Of a DNA stretch of 64,000 bases, positions 1 to 11,085 are shown piece by piece (the stretch's first letter is position 1; every line of letters begins with the position of its first letter). This DNA comes from Gambelia wislizenii (Eukaryota; Chordata; Lepidosauria; Squamata; Crotaphytidae). A program made the translations under genes and the position numbers. Location: the NCBI GenBank assembly GCA_030847615.1, contig JAUMIR010000004.1, positions 223,261,501-223,325,500 of the forward strand, written 5' to 3'. Below the pieces are notes generated by a model. The model was not told where the DNA came from. It saw nothing but the letters and a program-made list of their open reading frames with translations, and did not search any database.

Positions 1-49
1 AGGTTGTTAGCTGCCTTGAGTCCCATTGGTGGAAGAAAGGCAGATATAA

Positions 50-83
<34 letters not shown>
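1..83 (+). mobile_element. L2-type LINE 3' tail with TAA microsatellite
   Basis: The motif 'gctgccttgagtccc', a purine-rich spacer and 'agatataaa' followed by a (TAA)n run is the conserved 3' end of L2-like LINEs. The same end recurs in this window at about 21000, 47410 and 49810. The element body lies outside the window to the left. Confidence 0.6.
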
Positions 84-269
84 GATTGCCAGGTCACTTT
101 CAGATGGAATTCTGGGTATACATTTTTTGATGATTTTCTTAAAGGAAGCTAGAGCAATAGATTTGATAGTCCTGTCAGGGCAAGTAAGAAGGCAAAATGC
201 ATGCCTAATGGTTGCAGGGTCCCCCTGAGTCCCCCAACTCAAGAATCCCTATTCATCCATGTCACTGAG

Positions 270-1030
270 CAATGTGCAAGATGTCATTGCTGGCTCATTT
301 GGGAAAGCTGAGCCACTTCTTAAGAAAAGCAGTGATTGCTTGGTTGACTCTATTAAGGATAGTTTTCTGGACCAATGATCCCAAAAAAGCAAAGCTGAGG
401 AGGAGTAAAGTCCTAAGTGTGTCAATCTTTTGCCATGGGGCTAAAAGAGTGACACATCTATCTTCTTGGCACCCATCACAATGGCATACAGAGTGGCCTC
501 GGAGGTCTGGGAGCTTCAGAAATTCATTGGAGTGCCTAGATGTTGATAGGTGTCTCCTTCTTTGAGATAGGTCATGGTTCCCCTTGGATGGTAAAAATAG
601 TTGGTAAGACCTGATCTTTCAAGCTCCCATATAGAGTGTTGCACACTTTTTGACATTGAAGCACAGACCCACCCAATCTGCAGCATGTGCAGTCATGTTT
701 ATCAAGTGCTGGAGCTCTTTGGTTTCTCAGCTACCAGAACCAAATCATTGGCATAAGCTAGAACTCTCACTTTCTTGCCCTATAGGTTGAAACCCCTGGA
801 CTGTTGATGATGTAACTGAGGAGGGGCTCCATAGTGAGGATGAAAATAATTGGGCTAAGTGTGCAGCCCTGTTTCACCCTGCAACAGACCCTAATTTCTG
901 TGATCTCATCTTCCACAGTCTACACCATGGTGCTGTAGTTGTTGCAGAGCTCGTGAAGAAGGTTAAGAAATGCTGGAAGCATGCCCAATTCAGCCAGGGT
1001 TTCTAGAATATGGCAAATAAGGCACAGAGC
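270..1030 (-). pseudogene. Decayed non-LTR reverse transcriptase, R2/NeSL-like
   Basis: Reading the minus strand gives a broken reverse transcriptase. Around 960-790 it shows a 'VKQGCTLSP' block followed by 'MEPLL'. After a frameshift, 'VLAYANDLVLVAE' (about 780-735) is the catalytic AxxDD box with one Asp changed to Asn. Further on come a 'GDTYQHLG' block (about 570-550) and an 'IDVSL' block (about 450). The 'AYADDLVLVAE' plus '(G)DxYxxLG' plus 'IDxSLL' order resembles R2/NeSL-type elements more than L1 or CR1, from memory of those families. At least three stops or shifts are present, so it is dead. The clade assignment is tentative. Confidence 0.5.
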
Positions 1031-1995
1031 CAAAAGCATTTCAGATGCCAAGCCAGGCCACAGCACACTCTCATCTCATGTGGCAGACATTATCAATAGC
1101 TATAATAGAAAATTATGCCCAAAGCAACCCTCACATTACATAAAACCCTTTTGTTGTGTCTTAATGTTATCATACCAAAGAAAACCATGCCAACAAAATC
1201 TTAAATTATGTCCTGCAAATTCCAAGAATCTCACATCTCTAAGCCTTGGCAAAACATTTGCTTTTATTACTGCAGTTCTACCCAAAAGGGATAAATTTAA
1301 CTCTCTCATTTTTCTAAGTCTCTCTTAATTTCTTTCCAGACTTTTTCATAGTTGTTTTGAAATAAATAAACTGTTGTTCTTCATGATTGTAACTCCCAAA
1401 TATTTACTCCCCCTTTTCCGTACTTTAAAATTTGAAAGAGCAGTTAATTCATTGTCCTCTTGTGAGGTCATTTTTAGTCAGCAATTTTGTTTTGTCACAA
1501 TTCATTTTAAACCTGGAGTGTGCCTATAACATCTTATTTCCCCGCCCCCAGAAGAGCCTTCATTGAGTCCAATAGATTTTGTATTATTATACAAGATCGA
1601 CCACATAAATTCTAAGCTTGTACTGTTCTCTTTTTACCCTAATCTCATAGATTCTGTCCTCTTGTCTGATATCTCCCAGTAGGGTCTCCAACACCAAAAT
1701 AAACAATAAAGGTGAAAGGGGACAACCTTGTCTGGTCCCATTTTGTATTTCAATCAATCGTGTTTCATTGCCATTTGCTAAAAGCTGGGCCTTTTGAATT
1801 GAGTAGATTGTCTTTATTGCCCAAATAATATTTTCACCAATTTCCATTCTCTCCAAAATTTGAAATAAGTAAATCCAAGAAATATTATCAAATGCTTTCT
1901 CTGCATCTAATTTTTAAAAAAAAACAGCCTTTTTTTGTCATTATGATGTTCCAAAACTTCAGTAATATTAAGAACAGTTCTTATATGGTTTCTTT

Positions 1996-2515
1996 GGGCT
2001 TGTCTACACAAGCAATTTACTCTATCTTGTCCCCGCATTGGAGCCCTGCAGTCCTGATGATGCAGGACATTTGCTACGTTTTGCCCCTGGGCAGTCCTCA
2101 CAACCCATGGAGCAAGGATTAAGATGGGGGAAGATGGGGGAGGGCCCAATAAAATGTTTTTTAAAAAATACTTGTTTAAATGCCTTCCATGTGGGGGGAA
2201 ATGGATTGGGCCCTGTGGCCACAGAAGCCGATTCCAGCACACCAGCCCATTGCTTCAGCTGCCCTCTGCCTTGTTCTTCCATAGCTAGGAAGAGGGATGG
2301 TTACATGCAGGGGGCATTGCTCATGTGCTGTGGGCCTGCTTCCTGATGTCAAAGAGTAGGAAGTGGAAGTGGTGGCAGCAGTTTCAGAGATGGGATGGTG
2401 TGCCCGTCTAGACTGTGGTCTATTTCATAGAGGTACCGGGGGAGAAATGGGCCTGATCCAAGGGCAGCATATCCTGGCAGGAAGCCAGGTTATCCTGGCC
2501 CATGTAGATGAGCCC
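1996..2515. mobile_element. Harbinger-like MITE in L1 copy 1
   Basis: The ends are inverted: left 'gggcttgtctacac' and right reading back as 'gggctcatctacat'. The right flank is TTA and the left flank TTT or TTG, so the 3-bp target duplication is imperfect. The interior (about 2115-2230) matches the MITE at 36401-36955 in opposite orientation, including a 'gggcccaataaaatgtttt' block. Open frames on both strands inside it are chance. Confidence 0.6.
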
Positions 2516-2636
2516 TTAGTTGTCTTTTTTTGTGGGGGTGGGGACACTCTCTGATCTTCATGGATATGCTGAGAAATATGTTTTCTCAATCTGCTTACCA
2601 GGATAGTTGTAAATACCTTATAGTCATTATTTAGTA

Positions 2637-2889
2637 CAGTAGGATCCCTGTATCCACTGATTCATTACCGACTGATTCAATTATCCACAGGACACAAAAC
2701 AGCACATCTATCATAGAGTCTTCCTAGAAAATGTGTCCTCTCTAGCCATTTCTAGGTCCTCCAAGGCAACTCTAGGGTATTTTAAACCAGAGGTCCCATT
2801 ATTTTCAATGGCATGCACTATTATCCATGATTTTCAGTATCCACACGGCTTCCCAGAACCAATCCCCAGCAGATACGGGGGTCCTACTG
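2637..2889. mobile_element. Tigger/MER2-like MITE, 253 bp
   Basis: The terminal inverted repeats are CAGTAGGATCCCTGTATCC and GATACGGGGGTCCTACTG. A TA dinucleotide sits directly outside each end, the Tc1/mariner (pogo/Tigger) target duplication. It lies in L1 copy 1. No transposase is present. Related short copies are at 49545-49756 and 56136-56400. Confidence 0.8.
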
Positions 2890-2999
2890 TAATGAGATAG
2901 GTCTATAATTCTTTGTTAATGTCTCATCTGTATTTTTAATGAATCATTGTAATATAGGCATTTCTCCAAGAATGCATCCATTCATTTTCTAATAACACA

Positions 3000-3701
3000 T
3001 CCATTCATTTTCTAATAACTCACCACACAACTGTTTTTTCTTATTAATTTTTTATTTCTACATATAAACAATTGTTTTCATTTCAACATATCTTACAACA
3101 TTTCTATAAGTATTTGATTCTTTTACAGCATACATTTTATCTTTTTTTTCAAAAAGGAGAAAGAAAGAAACAAAAATAATAGTACATTACCTCATACCTT
3201 GACCATAATTACATAATTACACACATAAATCTATAAAACTGCTTCACAAAAAGTTGAAAAAAACAAAAACAAAAGACATAAACAAACAAATAGATTTTTA
3301 AAAAAATATATTCACATTTTCCTTCTTCTATCCTCTTTTCTTTCTTTGTTCTTCACTCCATTACCCTTCTTCCTTCTATTTACATAACCATCCATCACTG
3401 TCTGCTATTCTCAGTTGTACTCTTTTCATTTTACCTATCAATTTTTATAACTTGCTATATTTAAAAACAAACATATTCTATTAATATCTACCACAGTTGT
3501 GCTTTCTGTAAACTTATTTTTTTCCATTAAATCACTTGGTATATCATGATTTTACCCCATCTCTCCTTCATATACTTTATTATTTCCCTCCACTTGTTAG
3601 TAATCTTTCCTATTGATTTCCCTTTCATTGCCATTGTCAACTTATCCAATTGTATCATTTCTAATCTTTTTGTTAACCATTCATCCATTTTGGGTATAAT
3701 A
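3000..3701. other. AT-rich stretch, probable LINE remains, no gene
   Basis: The stretch opens with a short tandem duplication of 'catccattcattttctaata' across the boundary (2985-3022). The remainder is AT-rich, T-heavy sequence resembling LINE 3' or UTR material on the minus strand. The small open frame 3546-3923 crosses into the next element and has no recognisable domain. Confidence 0.35.
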
Positions 3702-3855
3702 CAGTTGCCCCTCCATATTCATTGCTTTCACACTCACGGTTTTGATTATCCACGGTTTAGCCCCAAGCCCCTTTGGGAAGGCTGGCGAGAGGCGGGGCAA
3801 CCTCCTGCCTGTGCCTTCCCCAGCCTTCCAGAGGTGGCTCCGGGGCTTCAAAGCT
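3702..3855 (+). mobile_element. Tigger-like element, left end only
   Basis: It starts CAGTTGCCCCTCCATATTC right after a TA. It then runs into GC-rich sequence ('gcctt..cag..ggggcttcaaagc') matching one unit of the array at 53800-55352. The right end is missing, and DIRS gag-like coding begins at about 3856. Confidence 0.65.
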
Positions 3856-5063
3856 CCCAACCTACAGGAGCTAACCCAGGCGGTGGCTTTTCTGGTAGAA
3901 CAGATGGCGGAACTGAAGTCTAGCAGGGACTCCAAGACTGGCACAGGACAAGCACCAGGACATGGCAATGGTGCCATGGCCCAACCTCGTGGCAGGGCCA
4001 AAGGACCCTCGCAATCGGCGATGATGGCAGGGCGGCAACGCAATAACCGCTCCCCATCTGAAAGTGATGTCAGCATAGTCTCATCACCTGCCTCATCATT
4101 AGAACGTGCAAAGGGCAGAAGGAAGGAGCAAAGGAGAACAAAGCACACAGAAAAGAGGTGACACTCCAAGAGGAAGAGGGAGTCGGACAACGATAGCTCC
4201 TCCGGTGAGTCTTCTGATGATGACTTGGATCGGGTGGGTTATTGGAAGGCGGCAGCCCTAGTCCCAGGGCTGCCTGCCTGGGCCATCAAGGCACGGACCC
4301 AATGGGATCCCTCTGCCTCAGGACCCACCATGGCCTGGCGGGATGGGGTGGTTTCCAGGGTACCCCTTCACTTAGTCTTTTTCAGGACAATGAGGATCTG
4401 CCGGGGATCCACCTGGACAGGAAGACTCGGGATAATATCCTCAAGGGATATTATGTCGACGTCTTCACCCTTCTAAAACCAGAGGGGGAGGTGGGTAGCA
4501 GCCCCCAAACTGAAAAAAGTAAGGATAAGGCCAAGCCTGATCCCGTCGAGTGTACATTCTTCAACTGGTTGACTAGGTACGCTGTCTTCATGGGGGTCGT
4601 GGAACTGGCCTACCCTGACAGGGGGTGGCACCTGGCTAACCATTTGGGAAATGTGCTAAAGGCCAGGGCGTTGGCTGGAGAAATAGCTGCCATTGAATAT
4701 GATGCGGCCTTCCGTAAGCGGGCATCCCACAATGCCAGGGCCAGATGGGACCTCATCAACAATAAGCTATGGCTGGTCATTGTGGGCTCACGTATCAAAG
4801 GGAAGACAGAGGCAGCCAAGCTGCCTTGGAAGAAGGATCCCCGGTGCCTGGTCTGCTGGGAGTACAACACCAGGAAATGTTCCCGCTCTGACTGTAAGTT
4901 CGAGCACTATTGTGAGAACTGCTATGGGAGCCACCCCAGGACCAACTGCCCCCGGGCTGGGTCATCTTCCCAGTCCTTTCACTCCAGACACCCTGCTTTC
5001 TCCAGGGTCAAAAGGGAAGCAGGGTCTGGGAGCGGCAGCGGGCAAGGGGGTAGTAAGAGCTGA
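3856..5063 (+). pseudogene. DIRS gag-like protein, frameshifted
   Basis: The first segment, to 4161, reads 'NLQELTQAVAFLVEQMAEL' and then a basic, Ser-rich linker. The frame is lost and resumes in another phase to 5063. The second segment carries the conserved gag core ('DRKTRDNILKGYYVDVF', 'FFNWLTRYAVFMGVV') and then a Cys/His-rich nucleic-acid-binding region at about 4850-4955. That region has Cys at 'CLVCWEY', 'KCSRSDCKFEHYCENC' and 'TNCPR'. It ends in a Ser/Gly-rich tail. The role inferred from the family is RNA packaging in a particle. The shift near 4165 makes this copy non-functional. Confidence 0.75.
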
Positions 5064-5160
5064 GGATCCTCCTCTTACCCCCTGCAGGGCCTACACCCCC
5101 TGTCCGGCTGCAGGCCATGTTCCCTCTCCTGGCTCTCTACTTTGCTAGGCAGGCAGCCGC

Positions 5161-6510
5161 CTACCTGCGGTAGGGATTTTCGGCAGGCTTCAGGATTCCG
5201 GCTTCAGGCCCCAGGTTGGCCTATGAGTCAGGAAACCTCAAGTCAGCTACGGCCCTGCCCGAGGTCTTAGCAGCTAAGATTGCCAAGGAGTGTGTGGCAG
5301 GGAGGGTGGCAGGCCCCTTCCCTTACCCCCCATGGACAACCTCAGGGTGTCACCCTTAGGGGTGGTACCTAAGAAGGCACCAGGGGAATTCAAGCTTTTC
5401 CACCACCTGTTTTATCCTAGGGGATCCTTGGTCAATGACACCATACCACCAGAGCTCTGCTCAGTTAAGTATGCATCACTTGACCATGCGGTCAGGCTGG
5501 TCAGGGTCTGCAGTCCGGGCACCCTTATGGCTAAGTGCGACATTCAGTCGGCTTTCCGGCTCCTCCCTGTCCACTCTGATGACCACTGCCCGCTGGGCTT
5601 CAAATTCCAGGGGAAGTGGCACTACGATATGGCCTACCCATGGGGTGTTCCATCAGCTGTTACGTCTTTGAGGCTTTCAGCACCTTCTTGGAATGGGCCC
5701 TGTGGCACAGGATGGGTTCCTCCTCAGTCATTGTTGACTTCCTCATGATTGGGCTGCTGGAGGGGGGGACTGCGGTTTTCTTCTTCATGCCTTCCAGGAG
5801 TTGCCGCGGGAACTAGGTGTTCCCCTGGCACCTGACAAGACAGTGGGACCAGCCAGCACGATGGTCTATCTTGGGATCGAGCTGGACTCTGTTGCGCAAA
5901 TCTCACACCTTTCAGAAGACAAACTAAAAGGCATTGGAGAAAAGCTTCTCCACCTGCTGGGGAAGGAGAAGGCCATGCTGAAGGAAGTGCAGTCTTTGTT
6001 TGGCCATCTCAGCTTTGCATGCCAGGTTATTGCACCAGGCAAGGCCTTCTGTCGCAGGCTGGCCAAGATCATGATGGACATCCGGTCACCACATCATCAT
6101 ATCCAACTCACTCAGGCAGTTAAGGAGGATTTGAGTGTATGGCTGCGTTTATTAGAGGGATACAATGGGGTCACCTTCTGGTAGGAGGAAAGAGCCTTGG
6201 GGGAGGGACTATAGGTGCAGTCCGACGCAACAGGAGGAATTGAGTTTGGAGTTTTCTTTAATGGGCACTGGTGCACCCAACAGTGGCCTTCTGAATTGAG
6301 GAACTCTGGTATTATTAGGGACCTAACTTTCCTAGAGTTCTTTCCCATAGTGGTGGCGATTTGCCTATGGAGGGACAAGTTCCAGAACAAAAGGATCTGC
6401 TTCTGGTGCAATAATCAGGCGGTGGTCAGGAATATCAACAAGCAGTCCTCCAAATCTGACAGAGTCATGTGGCTTGTCAGGGAATTTGTGCTCATCTGTC
6501 TGGCATAAAA
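5161..6510 (+). pseudogene. DIRS reverse transcriptase-RNase H, broken
   Basis: RT N-terminal blocks are seen in one frame from 5338 ('VSPLGVVPKKAPGEFKL', 'MAKCDIQSAFRLLPVH', 'LGFKFQGKWHYDMA'). A shift follows at ~5640 into a second frame with 'GLPMGCSISCYVFEAFSTFLEW' at 5630-5696. The catalytic box that should read YLDDF is 'VIVDF' here (~5733), so the first Asp appears lost. A third frame (5801-6184) gives the thumb ('VYLGIELDS', 'LFGHLSFACQVI'). After one stop at 6182, RNase H-like sequence follows ('SDATGGIEFGVFF', 'FWCNNQAVV') to 6506. It copies element RNA into DNA in live relatives. Confidence 0.8.
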
Positions 6511-6699
6511 CATCTCCTTCTCAGCTAGGTACATTCTGGGCATGAATAATGAAATCGCAGATGCGTTGTCTCAATTCCAGGACGACAGGTTTCGAGAGTT
6601 GGCTCCAGGAACGGATCAGACATCGGTGACCTTTGTGGCCAAGCTCTGGCTCCTTGGGAAGGAACGGTGATCCAGGGGGTACTTAACTCCCTGGCACCT

Positions 6700-7569
6700 T
6701 CCACCCAGGCCAGTTACTCCAAGGCTGTGTGACAGTTCTTCAACTTCAGGAGAAGGCACAACTATGGAAGTTCCTGGCCATCCTCTGAATGCGAGGTCCT
6801 GCACTCCATGGCATCCTTGAAAGAAGAAGGCATGGCACCAAGATCCATCGCAGTATACCTGGCAGCCACTTCTTTCTTTAGCAAAGTGGCTGGGCATAAT
6901 GACCCCTGTGGCATTTTCTTAGTACGGAAAGCAGTTGAAGGATGGCACCGGGGCAAGATCCAGGATCAAGACTCACGCAGACCCATCTTCTACGGGCTAT
7001 TGTGCAAACTGTTGGCAGCCCTACGCAGCATCTGCAGATCCAGGTATGAAACTTTACTTTTTCACACTGCTTTCGCCACAGCTTTCTTCTCAGTGCTATG
7101 CATCGGGGAGCTGGTCTATGGCTCCAAGAAGGACAAGTCTGACCAGGCGCTCCAGCTGGAAGACATGATGGTAGGCGGGGCCGACCTACGATTGTGAATC
7201 TGACGATCCAAGAATGACCAGCATGGAAGAGGGGCTCACCTACACCAACATAAGCAGGACAAGTCAACGGCCTGCCCGGTGCATTTCATGCAGCAGTACC
7301 TGCGACAGCGCCCTGACTTTCAAGGAACCCTCTTCATCCACGAGGATGCATCACCCCTGACTCACTTCCAGTTTACGAGCATTCTGAGAGTGGCACTGCA
7401 ACAGATAGGTTGCCTGGCAAATGAATTTGGGGGACACTCCTTCCAAATCGGGGCCGCTACCACAACAGCAGGGGAAGGACTATCGGCATCTGCTATTCAA
7501 CGACTGGGCAGATGGCACTCTAAGGCATACACCACCTACATTTGGCCAGAACTCAACATTTTATCCTAA
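6700..7569 (+). pseudogene. DIRS tyrosine recombinase, catalytic Args lost
   Basis: The N-terminal core-binding part includes 'GMAPRSIAVYLAATSFFSKVAG' (6832-6895). The catalytic domain follows. The first catalytic Arg block, usually of the form FLRxGEL, reads 'VLCIGEL' here (~7096-7116), so Arg became Cys. The HxxR block reads 'HSFQIGAA' (~7436), so Arg became Gln. The final block 'RLGRWHSKAYTTYIWP' (7501-7548) keeps the Trp/His and the Tyr nucleophile. A TGA at 7195-7197 also interrupts the frame. Both Arg losses fit CpG decay (CGC to TGC, CGR to CAR). Confidence 0.8.
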
Positions 7570-8118
7570 GAGCCCTGTACTGAGTGCCTCCAGTCAGAAG
7601 GCCTGCTCTCTTGTGGGATAGCAGCCCAGTTGGCGGAAGCCGGACAGCATGGCTGGCATGCAGCTCGGCTTAGTGGCGGTGAGCATGGGGGTTCAGGATC
7701 CAAACTCTGTATCTCCAAACTTTTTTGTATCTTCCTACTTCTTGTATCAATACAATTTTTTCCACTTATTTGTGCCTATGGTCATTATTGGGGCAGGGAG
7801 GTAGGGAGATGGGAGGGAGGGAGACATCTCACCTCAGTATGCAAATCGGTTGCAGGCTTACCGTGTCCCGCAGCCGGGTTTTGCAGCTGGGGGAGATCCC
7901 CTCCCTGCCGTTGTTTGCCTCGTGGGGGCCCCTGGGCACCACAATCTTGCCTATTGGCCTTTCACTGGCTGGTTCAGGCCGGCTGGACAGAGGATCGAAA
8001 ACTAGCCAATAGGAAAGAGGCCGCTCTTTCCTGATTGACCGGTATGTGGCTGCCTCGGCTAATCAGAGATGCAGGACCAGCAGAGCCTCTGATTGGCTGA
8101 GGGGTAGGAGACTGCTCT
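7570..8118 (+). other. DIRS 3' non-coding region
   Basis: This is GC-richer sequence between the recombinase stop and the resumption of L1. It contains 'ccaat' motifs in both orientations (7950-8100), giving short inverted repeats. DIRS elements normally carry terminal repeats and an internal complementary region here. With the left end missing I cannot match it. Confidence 0.45.
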
Positions 8119-8143
8119 CCAAGTCTCCAAGTTTCTCTTTATC

Positions 8144-8900
8144 TCATTCCAGGTTTTTTTGATAATTATTATCAAATAAATCCGAATTTTTGTTAGTAAC
8201 AGTCATGCCCAAGTATTTTATCTCCTTCATTATTTTAAAACCCAATTTTTCTACTAATTCCTGTTTTTCTTTCTTTGTCATAATTTTTGTTATTAATTTG
8301 GTCTTTTCTCTGTTTATTTTAAATCCCAATAGTGTACTAAACTCAGTCATAATTTCCATTAATGTTACCACACTTTCTTTTGGTTCTTCTAGAAAGACTA
8401 CGAGGTCATCTGCGAAAGATTCTAATTTATAATTTTGTCCTTTTATCTTAGGCGCTTTTATTTGTTCTTCTTGTCTAGTTTTTCCATTTATTATTTCCAA
8501 TACCATTATAAACAGTAATGGAAACATTGGGCAGACTTGACGGGTCCCCTTTCTTAATATTACACCTTCTTGTGTTTTGGTCATTTACTATAATTTGTGC
8601 AGCTTGGTTCTCATATATTGCTTTAGTCCAGTTCAAAACGTTTGTACATATTTCTATTTTTACCATTGTTGCCAACATAAAATTCCAATTCACATTATCA
8701 AAAGCTTTCTCCGCATCTGTGAATACGAAAGCCATCTTTTTTCCTAGATTTTTATCATAATATTCTATCAAATCGATTAATGTTCTTATATTTTGTTTTA
8801 TTTTCCTTTTGGGGAGAAAGCCATTTTGGTCTTCATGTATCCAGTAATTTAATACTTTTAAAAATCTTTAAATGGCTAAAGCAGCTCATCTTCAAATTCC
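8144..8900 (-). pseudogene. L1 ORF2 reverse transcriptase fragment
   Basis: The minus strand shows 'AFVFTDAEKAFDNVNW' (about 8740-8690), the RT block containing the first catalytic Asp. Next come the QG-type block 'RKGTRQVCPMFPLLFIMVLE' (~8565-8500), with the normally conserved Gly-Cys-Pro changed, and then an intact 'FADDLVVF' box (~8418-8395). After it come 'LLGFKINREKTKLIT' and 'IKYLGMTVT'. A frameshift lies near 8530. It would copy L1 RNA at the target site in an active element. Its left boundary abuts the Tigger insertion. Confidence 0.8.
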
Positions 8901-8919
8901 TTGTAAAATGCTGCAAATA

Positions 8920-9724
8920 CAGATGTCCCTTCACATTCATGGGGGTTATGTTCCACGGACCTCCACGAATGTCAAAAAACCGCGAATATTTATTGCCCCT
9001 GCTTCCCCCTCCAGAGCAACCATGGGGCCTCCGGAGGCCCCATGGTCGCTTTCCCTGGACTCCCTACTCCCTCCCAAGGCCTTCACAGGGCCTCCAGAGA
9101 CCCTCCCAAGGCCCTGTGGAGGCCTCTGCGGCCCTCCCCCTCCCTCCCCAGGCCTTCATGGAGCCTTGGAAGGTTCTGTGAAGGCATCCCTGGGCCTCCC
9201 CCCTCGTTCCCTGGGGCCTTCATGGAGCCTTGGAAGGCTCCGTGAAGGCCTCAGCAGTCCTCCCCCTCCCTCCCCAGGCCTTCACAGAGCCTTCCAAGGC
9301 TCCATGAACGCCTTCCCGGCCCTCCCCCTCGCTCCCTGGGGCCTTCACGGAGCCTTCCAAGGCTCCGTGAAGGCCTCCGCGGCCCTCCCCATCCCTCCCC
9401 AGGCCTTCACGGAGCCTTCCAAGGCTCTGTGAAGGCCTCCCCAGGCCTCCCCCATCGCTCCCTGGGGCCTTCACGGAGCCTTCCAAGGCTCCGTGAAAGC
9501 CTCCACGGCCCTCCCCCCTCCCTCCCAGGGTCTTCATGGGGCCTCTGGGGGGGTCTCCGAAGGCCCCGTGGAGGCCTCCCCAGCCCTCCACGCTCCCTTC
9601 CAGGGTTTTCACGGGGCCTCCGGAGGCCCCGTGTTGCGGTTTTGGGGGGGCCCGGGGGGCCCTCCCAAAACCGTGAATAATCAAAACCGCAAATGCCAAG
9701 TTCGCGAATGTGGAGGGGCAACTG
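8920..9724. mobile_element. Tigger-like element with GC-rich hairpin array
   Basis: It begins CAGATGTCCCTTCACATTC and ends GAATGTGGAGGGGCAACTG, inverted ends, with TA directly outside both (8918-8919, 9725-9726). L1 sequence flanks it. The interior is a tandem series of ~60-bp units, many near-perfect palindromes: 9342-9373 is a 15-bp inverted repeat around a 2-bp centre. Many CpGs have decayed to TpG or CpA compared with the copy at 37961-39272. Long open frames on both strands here are by-products of stop-poor GC-rich repeats. Confidence 0.85.
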
Positions 9725-9739
9725 TAGTCTACTTCCAAA

Positions 9740-11085
9740 TTTATTAATTTCCATAGTTGTCATAGGTCCATTCAAACTTTGCTTTTGTTCCAGACATAAT
9801 TTGTCCAATTGGACTTTATCCAAGCAGCCTTACATATCATTGTTTCTCACATATAAGCCTCTGTAATATTCCTTTTAGGCTTTTAGTATTTTCAGATCAT
9901 CCCATTACAAACTGATCTCCCTTCATGATCTTTGCAACAATTTTATTTTTTATTTCCTGACTCAACTTTTACGAAAGGCACTTCCCAGGTTTGTTTGCAT
10001 TATTTTATTTTATTTTATTGTGTAGGGATAGTAGTTTGGACTGTAAACAATGAAAACTGTTGTTGGAGTAACTTAATCTTTTGTTGAGTTTCTTTATCAA
10101 GATTTTCCGTTTTTCCTCCAAATTCTGTATTTTATTCATCAATTCCCCCTTTTTACCTGTTCTTTATTTTTTCATTCTGGAACCATATTTTATAAATTTT
10201 CCTTTCATACAAACTTTGCTTGTATCCCAAATTATCGTAGGCTCCGTACCCTTATTTAAATTCAATTCAAAGAATTTCCTCATTTCATGTTTACATTGTT
10301 GTAATATTTCCATCCTCAGAAATAATTATTTCTCTAAACCATTTTTGATCTGTTTTCAGGGACATCATGGTAGGATTATGATCGGGAGGAATGGTAAAAT
10401 GTCTATACTCTTTATTAAGTTAGTCATATTCCTTAGACATCCAGAACACATTTATTCTAGAAAAAGATTTATGATGATCTGAGAAAAAAGTATCGTCTCT
10501 ACAGCTTGGCTGCAAATATTTCCAACCATCAATTAGTCCAAAGTACTCTGTATATTTAAAGAAGATTCTAGGTAGTGTCTCTTGATCTTCCTTAACACCT
10601 TTAATGGAATATTTATCTTTATTAGGATCAACAAAGCTGTTCCAATTGCCCATGCAAATCAGATTTTGTAGGTCTAGTTCAGATGTCATTCTTAACAAAT
10701 TTTCATAAAACATTGGTTTTTCTTTATTGGGGCCATAAATATCCATTAAATGAATTATTTTTCCATTCCAGTTGATTTCCACAATTACACATCTATCTTG
10801 TCCATCTTAAAAAAATCAATTTAGGTTGTAATGTTTGATTTATGTAAAAGTCTATTCCATTTCTTTTGTTCTTGTTTGCAGATACAAACTCTAGGCACAT
10901 ACTTCTATTCTGCAAAAGTCTAAAATCTCTTTTTCTTATATGAATTTCCTGAAGGCAAATACTTTCATGCCCATTTTTTTTTCTTCTGGAGTGAATTCAA
11001 TACATTTACCTTCCATGAAATTATTTTCAGATTCATTTTAGTTATTTATTAAGATACCTTATTAAATTGTTGTTATTGTTTCTTC
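9740..11085 (-). pseudogene. L1 ORF2 N-terminal (endonuclease) remnant
   Basis: The minus strand at 10782-10420 gives 'EINWNGKIIHLMDIYGPN', a short spacer and 'DLQNLICMGNWNSFVDPN'. This matches the L1 AP-endonuclease arrangement with 'IYGPN' and a 'GDFN'-like block, here degraded to 'GNWN' so that the Asp is gone. The segment goes on to 'FFSDHHKSF', the SDH catalytic block with its last residues kept. The frame then breaks. The endonuclease nicks target DNA to prime reverse transcription. Confidence 0.7.

Larger units (their letters stand above)
1100..2999 (-). mobile_element. L1 LINE copy 1, ORF2 RT remnant
   Basis: The minus-strand reading gives an L1 ORF2 fragment. A C-terminal block 'LSLLGRTAVIKANVLP' lies at about 1310-1245. 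The RT block 'GTRQGCPLSPLLFILVLE' lies at about 1740-1690. The catalytic FADD-type box is changed to 'YVVD' at about 1605. The frame is open over 1587-1856. Upstream L1 sequence resumes after two MITE insertions (1996-2515 and 2637-2889). It covers the same ORF2 region as the L1 at 8120-12412, so the two are separate insertions. Confidence 0.75.
3856..8118 (+). mobile_element. DIRS-type retrotransposon, degenerate
   Basis: A single + strand element carries gag with a Cys/His finger, then a DIRS-class reverse transcriptase with RNase H, then a tyrosine recombinase. There is no aspartic protease and no DDE integrase. DIRS elements insert with the recombinase instead of an integrase. All three coding regions carry stops or shifts. 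The 5' terminal repeat is absent: coding starts abruptly inside a Tigger-like fragment. About 550 bp of non-coding 3' sequence follows the recombinase. L1 sequence begins at ~8120. Confidence 0.85.

Noticed and set aside
8872..9823. Open frames of 130-190 codons on both strands
   Set aside because: Repeat-derived within the Tigger-like array; no domain.
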